A DNA stretch of 33,977 nt from a virus. Below the pieces are notes generated by a model that saw nothing but the letters and a program-made list of their open reading frames with translations, made no database searches and had not been told where the DNA came from. Below, one piece after another: positions 4,933 to 12,970 of the stretch. The position numbers were made by a program, and so were the translations under genes. Within the stretch, counting starts at the first letter, position 1. Every line of letters starts with the position of its first letter. The stretch is taken from the IMG/VR virus record IMGVR_UViG_3300044628_000219, positions 1-33,977 of that record; one strand, given 5' to 3'.

Positions 4933-6695
4933 AATTTAATCTCGCGCAGTTTTACAAGTTCTGTTCGCAACTAAAGATTGAAACTAAAGAACAGGGCTTG
5001 AAGAAGATGGATGTGCTGCTAGGCACACAAACGTATGTGATGGATGAGATCAACAGAGGACTGGCTGAAGACATCCACTTCTTTGTGATCCTAAAAGGGC
5101 GGCAACTTGGCATCACAACTATTTCTTTGGCTTTAGACCTTTACTGGCACTTTATACACAATGGACTACAAGGCACACTCACCACAGACACAGAAGAAAA
5201 CCGAGATATGTTCCGGTCAACCCTTGCCATGTACATGGAAGGTTTACCCAAAGAATGGCGCATCCCGCTTCTTGCCCACAACCGGAATCAGCTTCAACTC
5301 AAGAATAGAAGCCGCCTCTTTTATCAAGTCGCGGGGCTTAGAGCAAAAGGCTCACTTGGTCGCGGTAAGGCCATCACGTTTCTACACGGAACAGAAACTT
5401 CGTCCTGGGGCGATGAAGAAGGACTAGCATCATTGCTAGCGTCTTTGGCTGAAACCAACCCGAATCGTTTGTACATCTTCGAGTCCACTGCGCGTGGCTT
5501 TAATATGTTCCACGATATGTACGTCACCGCGAAACGCGCTAAGACACAAAGAGCAATCTTCTGTGGCTGGTGGCGTAATCAGTTTTATTCCGTGGACGCC
5601 AACTCACAGATTTACAAAGTCTATTGGGATGGAAAACTTACGCCTGAAGAAAAAGAATGGACACGCGACATTAAAAAACTCTACGACGTAGAGATCAACA
5701 GCAGACAGATGGCGTGGTGGCGTTGGAAGCTGCATGAGGGCATCAAGGATGATGCGCTAATGTATCAGGAGTTTCCACCGACTGAAGACTATGCGTTCAT
5801 CATGACGGGTACATCGTTCTTCTCGAACGCCCGTTGTACTGACATGATGAAGATTGCTAAGAAGATTGGTTGCGACTATTACCGCTACAGCATGGGCGCA
5901 AACTTTTTAGATACAGAAGTGGTGAAGTCTACTGAACGTCTGGCAACTCTTAAGATATGGGAGGAACCCGTTGATACGGCTTATTACGTTATTGGCGCAG
6001 ACCCTGCTTATGGCAGTTCTGATTGGGCTGATCGTTTTTGCATACAAGTCTTCCGTTGCTACGCTGACGGTATGGAGCAGGTTGCAGAGTTTGCGACACC
6101 GGAGATGAACACTTATCAGTTTGCGTGGGTGATTGCCCACCTTGCTGGTGCTTACAAGAACTCGACACTTAACCTTGAGGTCAATGGCCCTGGTCAGGCA
6201 GTCATCAATGAACTGAGAAACTTAAAACGACAGGCTGCGACATTAACTGGTCAACAAGGCCATGACTTGATGAACGTGCTTGGTAGCATGAGTAACTACA
6301 TCTGGCGGCGTAACGATACGTTAGGTGGAATCAGTAATAGCATCGGCTGGATTACGACATCACAGACCAAAGAGCGAATGCTGTCGTACATGAAAGATTA
6401 CTTTGAGCGCAACATGATGGCGGTCTATTCGACTGAGTTGATTGATGAGATGAAAACCATTGTGCGTGATGGTTCTAGCATTGAAGCAACGGGTAGGAAC
6501 AAAGATGATCGTGTGATGGCTGCTGCTTTGGCTTGCGCGGCATTTGCCGAACAAGTGCAACCTAAGTTGATCAACATGAAGATCACCCGTGAGATGAGCA
6601 GGAAGACGGATGACATGACGCCAGAGCAGGTAGCGGTGGGCAGGAACGTATCGGATTACTTAAAAAGGATTGGGATTTATGGAGGCAATGCGTGA
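4929..6695 (+). CDS. terL: Terminase large subunit
   Basis: A 588-aa DNA-packaging motor with ATPase and nuclease domains, acting at the portal of the prohead. The Walker A-like loop is KGRQLGITT (residues 56-64), a variant with Ile where Lys is usual. FLHGTETSSWGDEEG near 150-165 is the Walker B/coupling segment, with the Glu of GTE as candidate catalytic residue. FESTARGFNMFHDMY follows, as in other phage terminases. The RNase H-like nuclease begins IGADPAYGSSDWADRF, with Asp358 a likely metal ligand. Length is normal for the family. The gene overlaps its neighbours by ATGA and GTGA. Confidence 0.93.
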   Translation: MKFNLAQFYKFCSQLKIETKEQGLKKMDVLLGTQTYVMDEINRGLAEDIHFFVILKGRQLGITTISLALDLYWHFIHNGLQGTLTTDTEENRDMFRSTLAMYMEGLPKEWRIPLLAHNRNQLQLKNRSRLFYQVAGLRAKGSLGRGKAITFLHGTETSSWGDEEGLASLLASLAETNPNRLYIFESTARGFNMFHDMYVTAKRAKTQRAIFCGWWRNQFYSVDANSQIYKVYWDGKLTPEEKEWTRDIKKLYDVEINSRQMAWWRWKLHEGIKDDALMYQEFPPTEDYAFIMTGTSFFSNARCTDMMKIAKKIGCDYYRYSMGANFLDTEVVKSTERLATLKIWEEPVDTAYYVIGADPAYGSSDWADRFCIQVFRCYADGMEQVAEFATPEMNTYQFAWVIAHLAGAYKNSTLNLEVNGPGQAVINELRNLKRQAATLTGQQGHDLMNVLGSMSNYIWRRNDTLGGISNSIGWITTSQTKERMLSYMKDYFERNMMAVYSTELIDEMKTIVRDGSSIEATGRNKDDRVMAAALACAAFAEQVQPKLINMKITREMSRKTDDMTPEQVAVGRNVSDYLKRIGIYGGNA

Positions 6696-7084
6696 TCGAC
6701 ATTATTCCTAAAAAGGAATTGTTAAGAATTATCAAAGCGTTTGTGGCTGATGAGAGGCGCGGGATACCGCTGGAGTTGTTTTCCGAGTTGTGTGGTGTTG
6801 ATCGCAAAACGCTTTACAACGTCTTCATCAATGAGAAGTATCCGATGACTGAGTTGATTCAGCGCAGGGTGTCCAGAGGCTATGACGCTTGGCGTAATGG
6901 CGAGATTGCTGTGATGGAACGCTACGGCAAGAAGTGGATCGAATGGCGCAAAGAACCCAAGATGAGGATGGTCAGAGGTTATGGCCTGACGTTAAAAGAT
7001 GGCGAGATTAAACTGGATATTGGTATTAAGAATCGTCTTGATTATGCTGGTTATTCACTTGATGATAAATTGAAGGGGATATGA
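6692..7084 (+). CDS. Helix-turn-helix protein next to terminase
   Basis: A 130-aa basic protein starting with GTG at 6692, with GGAGGC upstream and a GTGA overlap with the terminase stop. Residues about 24-50 (GIPLELFSELCGVDRKTLYNVF) form a clear helix-turn-helix: residues such as SELCGVDRKTLY resemble XRE-type recognition helices. Later LIQRRVSRGYDAWRNGEIAV is also helical. It could be the small terminase subunit, placed after the large one, or a late regulator. The HTH is clear; the role is not. Confidence 0.7.
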   Translation: MIDIIPKKELLRIIKAFVADERRGIPLELFSELCGVDRKTLYNVFINEKYPMTELIQRRVSRGYDAWRNGEIAVMERYGKKWIEWRKEPKMRMVRGYGLTLKDGEIKLDIGIKNRLDYAGYSLDDKLKGI

Positions 7085-7569
7085 TTATGGGAATATTGCG
7101 TGATTATCATTGTCAGACACACGGCTACTTTGAGTCGTTTGACGCCAAGTGTCCGATGAAAAGCTGTGATGAAGAAGTATCTATCGTGCATCTTCAGCCG
7201 GTGGGTTTAAAGTCTGATAAGACTAAACACAATGACAAGACGCTAAGTCAGCTAGCGATGGACTTCGACATGACGGACATCAAGTCAGTGCGCGAGGGCG
7301 AAAGCCAGTCGGGTTATCTCACCCGCAACAACAAGACGCCACCGGAAGCGCCAAGAGAGCAGCGCCCTGGTGACGCTGTGATGTGGGGCAATACGTCCGG
7401 TACTCGCTGGAATCTGGACAGCCTAGTGAAGGGCAATGGTTATCGTTCTATTAACGGTGAACCTGTGGGCGTGAACCCTAAAGACCTAGGTAACTTGACA
7501 GCACCCAAGACTGCGAGTTATATAGCCGACCATGACAACCTGCAAATAAATCCAAATGCGGATACCTAG
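7081..7569 (+). CDS. Zinc-ribbon phage protein
   Basis: A 162-aa protein with Cys11-x2-His14 and Cys24-x4-Cys29 near its N-terminus (HCQTHGYFESFDAKCPMKSC), a likely single zinc-binding site. The rest is polar, with low hydrophobic content and segments such as GYLTRNNKTPPEAPREQRPG that look disordered. It sits between terminase and portal genes, as do similar zinc-ribbon proteins in other podoviruses, and may be a packaging or head component. The start ATG overlaps the previous stop and follows AAGGGG. Confidence 0.65.
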   Translation: MIMGILRDYHCQTHGYFESFDAKCPMKSCDEEVSIVHLQPVGLKSDKTKHNDKTLSQLAMDFDMTDIKSVREGESQSGYLTRNNKTPPEAPREQRPGDAVMWGNTSGTRWNLDSLVKGNGYRSINGEPVGVNPKDLGNLTAPKTASYIADHDNLQINPNADT

Positions 7570-9181
7570 CAACCCACTGCACCGTGAGGAGTTCTATCTG
7601 GACTTGATCCAGAAGTGCTTTGTGTCACGGGAGGAGCGCAAGGCTGATTACTCCGCACTTCGATCCTACTATTTGTTTGGCGCAGCGCCGGAAGAATCAC
7701 CGGCGCTTTTTAACAAGATTTTTCCGCACATTGATCAGCTAACGTCATTCCTGTATTCCGCAGAAACGACACGCTTTACCATCAACATCGGCGCAGAGGT
7801 CAATCCTCAGGAACACCGGAAGATTCCGGTACTGACCAACAAGCTGAACGATGAATGGCTAAACAGCAACTGTGATCAAGTCTTCTCTACCGCCCTAACC
7901 TGGTCGCTGTGCTTTGGCACAACCTACGTCAAGCTGATCGTCAATAATGGCGTCCACCCGTATATGGTGGAACCGTCTTCTATTGGCGTGTTGCGTGAGG
8001 ATGTTGTCTACACGGATCGTCAAGAAGCAATAGCGCAGACCTACTACATTACCAAGTCGGAACTCTACGCCCGTCTGTACTCGCATCCCAAGCGGGATGA
8101 GATTGTCAAACGGGTAACGTCTTCTTACCAGCCGCAGCAACTCGACATCCCTGATGGCATTGACCGCATCATCATGTCGCAGACCAACCCGACCATGACC
8201 GGCACAGTCAACCTAGACCTGTCCGGCATGAACCGCTACAAGGCGCGGGTGGCTGAAGATACGGTAGAGATGACGGAACTGTGGGTCTGGAACGATGACA
8301 CGCTGGACTACCAGGTGGTCACGATTGCCGAACCGGATGTCATCATCTATGACCGACCAGGTGAGCAAGTCTTCCTAAAGGGTGAACTGCCATTCGTGCA
8401 ACTCTGCCCTAACCCGATGTACGACTATTATTGGGGTCAGAGCGAAGTTCAGCGGTTGGTGTTCTTGCAGTCATTGCGGAACAAGCGCATGACCGAGATT
8501 TTGGACTTGCTGTCTAAACAAGTTAATCCACCGACAGCGTTGATTGGCTTTACCGGCATTCTGGATGAGAAGAACTTTGCGTTGAATCGGGCAGGCGGTT
8601 TGCTGGCAACCGATATGCCGAACGCCAAAGTTGAGAAGATGGCTCCGAATATGCCAGGCGATCTTTTCGAGGTGATCCGTGAAGTGGATCAGATGTTCGC
8701 GGAAGCGTCAGGTATTACAAGCGTACTATCAGGCAGAGGGGAAACCGGCGTCAGAAGCCAAGGTCACGCCTCCCAACTCGCCCGACTCGGCTCCTCCAGA
8801 GCAAAAAAACGTGCGCTCGTCATTGAAGATAGTCTGGAAAAAGTCGCAACGCTCTACCTAAAACTGATTCAAGCCTACGATGACACCAAGCTAAAAGATT
8901 CAGAAGGCTTGTCATTTATACCAGAACAGTTTACAAACAACTATGTGGTGAAGGTAGACGCGCATTCCAACAGCCCAATCTTTACTGAAGACCTGCGACA
9001 GCTTGCCTTCAATATGTTTAAGGCTGGCGCTATCGACAAAGAATCTCTGATAGATTTGCTAGAACCGCCGATGAAGCAGTTGTTGAAAGAGAAACTAAAG
9101 CGCATGGAAGCAAAACAAGCGCAGCAGCCTCAACAGCAACCGCAGCAAGGTAAACCTGACTTGAAAGCAGTGGGGGAATAA
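7556..9181 (+). CDS. Portal protein
   Basis: A 541-aa head-tail connector forming the dodecameric DNA channel at one capsid vertex. Typical features are the N-terminal HREEFYLDLIQKCFVSREERKADYSALRSYYLFG, the FPHIDQLTSFLYSAETTRF segment, and PMYDYYWGQSEVQRLVFLQSLRNKRMTEI with a long helix leading to the tunnel. The end, from about residue 515, is Gln-rich (QAQQPQQQPQQG). Position after the terminase and before scaffold and capsid agrees. It overlaps the previous gene by 14 nt and has a weak ribosome site, so coupled translation is likely. Confidence 0.9.
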   Translation: MRIPSNPLHREEFYLDLIQKCFVSREERKADYSALRSYYLFGAAPEESPALFNKIFPHIDQLTSFLYSAETTRFTINIGAEVNPQEHRKIPVLTNKLNDEWLNSNCDQVFSTALTWSLCFGTTYVKLIVNNGVHPYMVEPSSIGVLREDVVYTDRQEAIAQTYYITKSELYARLYSHPKRDEIVKRVTSSYQPQQLDIPDGIDRIIMSQTNPTMTGTVNLDLSGMNRYKARVAEDTVEMTELWVWNDDTLDYQVVTIAEPDVIIYDRPGEQVFLKGELPFVQLCPNPMYDYYWGQSEVQRLVFLQSLRNKRMTEILDLLSKQVNPPTALIGFTGILDEKNFALNRAGGLLATDMPNAKVEKMAPNMPGDLFEVIREVDQMFAEASGITSVLSGRGETGVRSQGHASQLARLGSSRAKKRALVIEDSLEKVATLYLKLIQAYDDTKLKDSEGLSFIPEQFTNNYVVKVDAHSNSPIFTEDLRQLAFNMFKAGAIDKESLIDLLEPPMKQLLKEKLKRMEAKQAQQPQQQPQQGKPDLKAVGE

Positions 9182-9348
9182 TGGCAGCGAACGGCATTTC
9201 ACCAAAGGCTGACCAGCCAAGAGCAGGAACTTCGCAGCCAATGAAAGATTCGCCTAGGCAACCAGACCTGCAATATCGGGTTCAGGGCATAAGAAGTTTT
9301 GACCGTAGCCCGTCTACACGGACTTACGGACGTACAGTAAGGGGATAA
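9181..9348 (+). CDS. Hypothetical 55-aa basic protein
   Basis: ATG at 9181 overlaps the portal stop (TAATG) and follows GTGGGGGAA. The protein is polar and basic with many Pro, Arg and Gln, ending in SPSTRTYGRTVRG. It is probably disordered. It opens a group of three small basic products between portal and scaffold. No family recognised. Confidence 0.55.
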   Translation: MAANGISPKADQPRAGTSQPMKDSPRQPDLQYRVQGIRSFDRSPSTRTYGRTVRG

Positions 9349-9367
9349 GTTTAGTCAGGAGATGGCG

Positions 9368-9409
9368 ATGTACAAGAAAATGAAGCGTAGTCGCAAGACC
9401 CGTCGTTAA
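9368..9409 (+). CDS. 13-aa Lys/Arg-rich micropeptide
   Basis: ATG at 9368 follows TCAGGAGATGGCG, a good ribosome site six bases away. It encodes MYKKMKRSRKTRR and stops at TAA 9407-9409. Eight of 13 residues are Lys or Arg. It is partnered by a second peptide of equal length at 9487-9528. Tiny basic peptides can neutralise packaged DNA (as protein J does in microviruses); here that is inference. Confidence 0.5.
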   Translation: MYKKMKRSRKTRR

Positions 9410-9486
9410 TTAGTTCCCCCCAAAAGGGAAAAGGGTGTGGCTGCCTGCCCCATGAACTAGGTGGCCGCTGCTTAAAGGAGTCCATC
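9410..9486 (+). other. Structured gap between the two micropeptide genes
   Basis: The 77-nt gap holds TTCCC-CCCAAAA-GGGAA (9414-9430), enclosed by longer-range pairing of TAGTTC (9411-9416) with GAACTA (9454-9459). CCCCCCAAAAG also occurs at 3352-3362 in the control region. There is no T-tract after the stems, so it is not a simple terminator. It may be an RNA processing or translation-control element. Confidence 0.3.
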
Positions 9487-9528
9487 ATGGCACGCAAAGC
9501 ACGCAAAGGTCGTAAAGGCCGCAAGTAA
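9487..9528 (+). CDS. 13-aa Lys/Arg-rich micropeptide
   Basis: ATG at 9487 follows TAAAGGAGTCCATC, a near-perfect ribosome site. It encodes MARKARKGRKGRK and stops at TAA 9526-9528. The sequence is built from ARK/GRK triplets, like a histone-tail or protamine fragment. An independent strong ribosome site argues that this short frame is translated. Confidence 0.55.
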   Translation: MARKARKGRKGRK

Positions 9529-9540
9529 TCCTTCGGGATT
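9527..9540 (+). other. UUCG tetraloop hairpin at the end of the micropeptide gene
   Basis: AATCC-TTCG-GGATT forms a 5-bp stem closed by the very stable UUCG tetraloop and includes the stop codon. No run of T follows, so it is more likely an mRNA-stabilising or processing hairpin than a terminator. A G-rich stretch (GCGGGGGCGGGGAG) follows at 9546-9559. Confidence 0.4.
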
Positions 9541-9633
9541 TCCCTGCGGGGGCGGGGAGTTTAAATATACGCCCCTACTTGACAAAAGTTATTAAAAGAT
9601 TTACTTCTATCGCCAAAATTTATTGGGGTATTT
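9541..9633 (+). promoter_or_regulatory. Possible internal promoter upstream of the head genes
   Basis: TTGACA at 9579-9584 is a perfect -35 hexamer in an AT-rich stretch. At 17 bp the -10 would be TACTTC (9602-9607), a poor match to TATAAT. The gap lies directly before the scaffold and capsid cluster, where extra transcription would be useful. The sequence alone gives only weak support. Confidence 0.3.
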
Positions 9634-10077
9634 ATGAGCGTACCACCGGATCAACTGATGCAGATGATGAAAAACCAGCGAGGTGCTGAACAGCCTTCGC
9701 CTTTGGACTCAGAGGCTTCTGCAACCGACATGACACCGCCAATGTCTGCCCCGATGTCCACACCGGAACCCAAAATGGGCAACCGTGAGGGCGCGATGGT
9801 CAATTTGGGCTTGGCGATGGACTTGATTGAACAAGCATTGCCTGCCCTAGGCAGCAGAACGCCAGAAGGTATGAAGGTATTGTCAGCATTGCGTACCTTG
9901 ACTGGTGTAATTGGTGGCAAAAAGGAATCCGTCAACGAATTGAAGCAGTCTGAGATTCTTCAGATGCTACAAGCACTTCCGCAAGCGGGTGGCGCTACGC
10001 CGGAAGGTAAAGCATTGGCAGCAGCGCCTGCAATTCCTGGAATGCCTATGCCAGGTGCTACCCCTCAACCTATGTAA
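9634..10077 (+). CDS. Hypothetical Met/Pro-rich head-region protein
   Basis: A 147-aa protein with low-complexity ends rich in Met, Pro, Ala and Gln, and a helical middle (GAMVNLGLAMDLIEQALPALGSRTPEGMKVLSALRTLTGVIG). Similar proteins with this layout occur between portal and scaffold in other short-tailed phages, but no function is assigned. The ATG follows TTGGGGTATTT. It may be a minor head or assembly protein. Confidence 0.65.
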   Translation: MSVPPDQLMQMMKNQRGAEQPSPLDSEASATDMTPPMSAPMSTPEPKMGNREGAMVNLGLAMDLIEQALPALGSRTPEGMKVLSALRTLTGVIGGKKESVNELKQSEILQMLQALPQAGGATPEGKALAAAPAIPGMPMPGATPQPM

Positions 10078-10086
10078 GGAGAAATC

Positions 10087-10272
10087 ATGGATTTATTTAA
10101 GCCTCGCGGTGCAGCCGCACCTCGTAAAGCTACCGACAACAACCAGCAGAATGGTCAAATCGTTAATACTCCACGTTTTTCGGAGTTTGGCGGTCTGAAG
10201 AACGCTGGCGCAGCAGGCAGCAAGAACAAGATGCAAGTTCAGAAGCCTGGTGACGGTAAGCGCGTTATCTAA
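10087..10272 (+). CDS. Hypothetical 61-aa basic protein
   Basis: A small polar, basic protein (MDLFKPRGAAAPRKATDNNQ, then NTPRFSEFGGLKNAGAAG) starting after TAAGGAGAAATC. Predicted mostly disordered, without membrane segments. It lies between the Met/Pro-rich protein and the scaffold, so it may be a minor capsid or DNA-binding component. No family recognised. Confidence 0.65.
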   Translation: MDLFKPRGAAAPRKATDNNQQNGQIVNTPRFSEFGGLKNAGAAGSKNKMQVQKPGDGKRVI

Positions 10273-10290
10273 TTTATTAAGGGGATAGTC

Positions 10291-10821
10291 ATGTCATTAG
10301 AAGACCTAACACCAGAAGCCCGTGACGAACTGGCTTTGCTTGCAAAACAACTTTCTGAGAATCCTGAAACGCGCAAAGACTTCCTTCGCCAAGTGAAGAA
10401 AGTTAAGCCGGAAATGCCGATTCCAGAATTGGAAATTGAAGACTACACCCGTAATGCTGTCGATAAGGCAAATGATCGTGTGGCTCAATTGGAAGCAAGG
10501 TTGCGTGACCGCGATGCTATGGATGAACTCAACTCGCGTCGTAACAAGTTGAAGGCTAAAGGTCTGATTGACACGGACGATCAAATTGAAGAAGTGGAGA
10601 AAGTCATGCTGGAAAAAGGCATTACTAACCACGAAGCAGCAGCCGAATACTGGCGCTGGATGCAGCAGTCTGCCGCACCTACGCCAACTGGTTATAACCC
10701 GTCAGCTATTAACAAGTTTGATCTCTCGAAGTACTGGAGAAACCCTGTTGCTGGCGCACGGGATGAAGCAGCAAAAGCACTCAATGAGTTGCGGAAAAAT
10801 CCACGACCCATTGGCCTGTAA
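10291..10821 (+). CDS. Capsid scaffold-like protein
   Basis: A 176-aa charged, helix-rich protein directly upstream of the major capsid gene. Residues about 55-85 (NAVDKANDRVAQLEARLRDR) predict a coiled coil, and KGLIDTDDQIEEVEKVMLEKGI adds helices. A basic C-terminal part (KNPRPIGL) could bind the capsid shell, as in known scaffolds. Size, charge and place support a scaffolding role in prohead assembly, without sequence proof. The ATG follows AAGGGGATAGTC. Confidence 0.65.
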   Translation: MSLEDLTPEARDELALLAKQLSENPETRKDFLRQVKKVKPEMPIPELEIEDYTRNAVDKANDRVAQLEARLRDRDAMDELNSRRNKLKAKGLIDTDDQIEEVEKVMLEKGITNHEAAAEYWRWMQQSAAPTPTGYNPSAINKFDLSKYWRNPVAGARDEAAKALNELRKNPRPIGL

Positions 10822-10851
10822 ACAAGGGGATTCTTGACTCGGAGATAAACT

Positions 10852-11853
10852 ATGCCTATTGGTGGCGGTATTCTTCCGGCAACGGGTAGTACGCAATTTA
10901 CGGAACTAACTTACGTTACCCGTAGAGCGTTTATCCCGAAGCTGGTCGTACAACTCTATAACTCAACACCGCTGATGGCGGCTCTGATTGCTAACTCGCA
11001 ACAGGCTTCCGGTGGTGTTTCTTCTGTAACCGTTCCCGTCCAGGGTTCTCAGTTCGTAAATGCTCAGTGGTCAGACTACAGCGGCTCGTTCGCTCAACCG
11101 TCTGTTCAGCAGGGTGCTTACAACGCTGAATTCAACCTGAAGCTGATGATTGCTCCAGTACCGTTCCTCGGTATGGAAGGTGCAGTTCAGCAAGACGCAG
11201 CTATCATTCCTTTGATCGAAGCGCGTATGAACGACGCGACCAACGTGATGATGGATGCAATGGCTACCGCCTTGTACAACAACACAACCAACACGCAACA
11301 GTTTACCGGTCTACCGGCTGCTGTTTCGTCATCGGGTACTTACGGCAACATTAGCCGTTCGGCCTACACTTGGTGGCAGTCGAAAGAGTATGCCGCTGGT
11401 TCGGTCAACCCAACCCGTCAGAACATCCTTCAGTACATCAGCGGAACCGTAAAGAACGGCGCTGAAGTACCGTCGTTTGGTGTTTGCGGTTTCGGTACTT
11501 GGACTCTGTTGGCTCAAGACTTTGTTGGTCAAGAGCAGTACATGATCACCCCAGGTAACGGTTTCGATGGTGACGCCAATGGCCCTCAAGCCGCATTCCG
11601 TGCGCTGATGGTTGCTGGTGTGCCAATTTATCCTGATCCTTATTGCCCTGAAGGTACTGTTTACTTCCTGAACAGCAACTACCTGTCGCTCTACATCCAT
11701 GAGCAGGGTTCGTTTGTGTTCACGGGCTTTGAATCGACCCTTCCGAACTGGCAGATTGGCTACGTTGGCGCAGTGCTGACGATTGCTGAATTGGTCAATA
11801 CGAAGCCTAAGTCGATGACCAAGGTCACGGGCTACAACTCTTTGACACTGTAA
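10852..11853 (+). CDS. Major capsid protein
   Basis: A 333-aa protein likely of the HK97 fold, building the icosahedral shell. It begins MPIGGGILPATGSTQFTELT and has the RRAFIPKLVVQLYNSTPLMAAL segment that often marks the start of the folded core, then SSVTVPVQGSQF and a long helix-rich middle (EARMNDATNVMMDAMATALYN). The sequence is strongly biased towards well-translated codons. Ribosome site CGGAGATAAACT. Size and place between scaffold and decoration-like genes agree with the call. Confidence 0.88.
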   Translation: MPIGGGILPATGSTQFTELTYVTRRAFIPKLVVQLYNSTPLMAALIANSQQASGGVSSVTVPVQGSQFVNAQWSDYSGSFAQPSVQQGAYNAEFNLKLMIAPVPFLGMEGAVQQDAAIIPLIEARMNDATNVMMDAMATALYNNTTNTQQFTGLPAAVSSSGTYGNISRSAYTWWQSKEYAAGSVNPTRQNILQYISGTVKNGAEVPSFGVCGFGTWTLLAQDFVGQEQYMITPGNGFDGDANGPQAAFRALMVAGVPIYPDPYCPEGTVYFLNSNYLSLYIHEQGSFVFTGFESTLPNWQIGYVGAVLTIAELVNTKPKSMTKVTGYNSLTL

Positions 11854-11866
11854 AGGAGAAATAGTC

Positions 11867-12202
11867 ATGGCTCTTGGCTTAAATAAAATTCTAGTAGCAG
11901 GTACAGCCACTAACGCTGCGGCGGCATACTTCCAGGTGCAAGCTGCTGGTAACGCTACGGTGGTTTTGCCAGCCGGTACTTACTACATTGCACCGACTGC
12001 AAACGTCACTATCGAACTGAACACCAACACTACTGGCAACATTAGCAATGCTTCTTGGAGCGTTGTGGTTGCTAACAACACAGGTGGTCTGTTCATTGCT
12101 GACGGTACTAACGTCCGTGCAAACGTGTTGGCAGGCGCTCCTACAATCACGCTGTTCACCGTTGATGGTGGTGAACCAGTAAGCAGCACTTACGCATCGT
12201 AA
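11867..12202 (+). CDS. Beta-rich structural protein, possible head decoration
   Basis: A 111-aa protein of Ala, Asn, Thr and Val with alternating beta pattern (GNATVVLPAGTYYIAPTANVTIELNT). No charge clusters or membrane segments. It has a strong ribosome site (AAAGGAGAAATAGTC) and follows the capsid gene by 13 nt, the usual place of decoration or head-fibre proteins. The exact role is inferred from position and composition. Confidence 0.65.
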   Translation: MALGLNKILVAGTATNAAAAYFQVQAAGNATVVLPAGTYYIAPTANVTIELNTNTTGNISNASWSVVVANNTGGLFIADGTNVRANVLAGAPTITLFTVDGGEPVSSTYAS

Positions 12203-12211
12203 GGGGGCGAG

Positions 12212-12622
12212 ATGGATGCTAACCATGTAGGTTCGCTATACCCTGATGGATTTGGCAATTTTGCTATTGCTCATGCGGTCAACGTCAGCGTTGGTTCAAC
12301 TGGCAATGCAGTTGCTCAACTTCCTGTTGTGGGTGGCACTTCTTACATTGTTCGCAGGGTCACTGTCGCTAAACCAAATCAGAGCATTGCTGCTGCAAAC
12401 GTGACAATTTTGACATCTAATGATGGCAATACGTCAAATGCAGTTAGCAATGCGACTGTTTTGAGTTCTGTAGATGGCACAACAAAGTGGCAAGATTTGA
12501 CGCTTTCCACTGCGGCGCTGTCTAGAACTTACACTTCTGGTTCACTGTTTGTACGGGTGAATACAGCCGTGACTAGCGGCACTTGCGACATTACTGTTTA
12601 CGGTGACATCGTTACTCTATGA
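12212..12622 (+). CDS. Beta-rich structural protein
   Basis: A 136-aa Asn/Thr/Ser-rich protein, predicted as all-beta (TSYIVRRVTVAKPNQSIAAANVTILTSNDGN). Its composition matches the preceding gene, and both may coat the head. GGGGGCGAG precedes the ATG. The stop overlaps the next gene's ATG. No family recognised. Confidence 0.65.
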   Translation: MDANHVGSLYPDGFGNFAIAHAVNVSVGSTGNAVAQLPVVGGTSYIVRRVTVAKPNQSIAAANVTILTSNDGNTSNAVSNATVLSSVDGTTKWQDLTLSTAALSRTYTSGSLFVRVNTAVTSGTCDITVYGDIVTL

Positions 12623-12957
12623 CAACTGTATATGTGACTAATCGGAGCGAGAAGGCTCTGATCCAAAACTACGCTTTTCAGGACTATAAGTTTCCTGTAA
12701 ACGAATCTGTTGAGATCAGCGTGGAGATGGCACGTCATGTATTTGGTTATGAGCAGGAAAATAAACTTCCTGCAATGGTGATGCTTGGGTTATGCAAATC
12801 AACCAACGAGATCGAAGAAGGTTTGGTCAGATTGGCAAAGTTTGAAGTAACCCAAGACAAGCCGGAACAGAATCGCTTTTTATCCCCTGGCGATGACTCA
12901 GTAACCCCCCTTGTGCCCAAAGCACATCGGGGGAGAACAGTCGTTAAAGCCGCTTAA
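12619..12957 (+). CDS. Hypothetical head-region protein
   Basis: A 112-aa protein beginning MTTVYVTNRSEKALIQNYAFQDYKFPVN, followed by SVEMARHVFGYE. Similar small proteins follow the capsid gene in other phages, without known function. The C-terminal 30 residues are polar and basic (PKAHRGRTVVKAA). It overlaps the previous gene by ATGA. A head-completion role would fit its place but is not shown. Confidence 0.65.
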   Translation: MTTVYVTNRSEKALIQNYAFQDYKFPVNESVEISVEMARHVFGYEQENKLPAMVMLGLCKSTNEIEEGLVRLAKFEVTQDKPEQNRFLSPGDDSVTPLVPKAHRGRTVVKAA

Positions 12958-12970
12958 ATATGGGTCTTAA

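Noticed and set aside
3352-9424. CCCCCCAAAAG repeated at 3352 and 9416 as a shared control element
   Set aside because: An 11-base match of low complexity with different surroundings; not enough to claim function.
11329-11910. 193-codon minus-strand frame opposite the capsid gene
   Set aside because: Antisense to a strongly expressed gene and without a start signal or recognisable motif.
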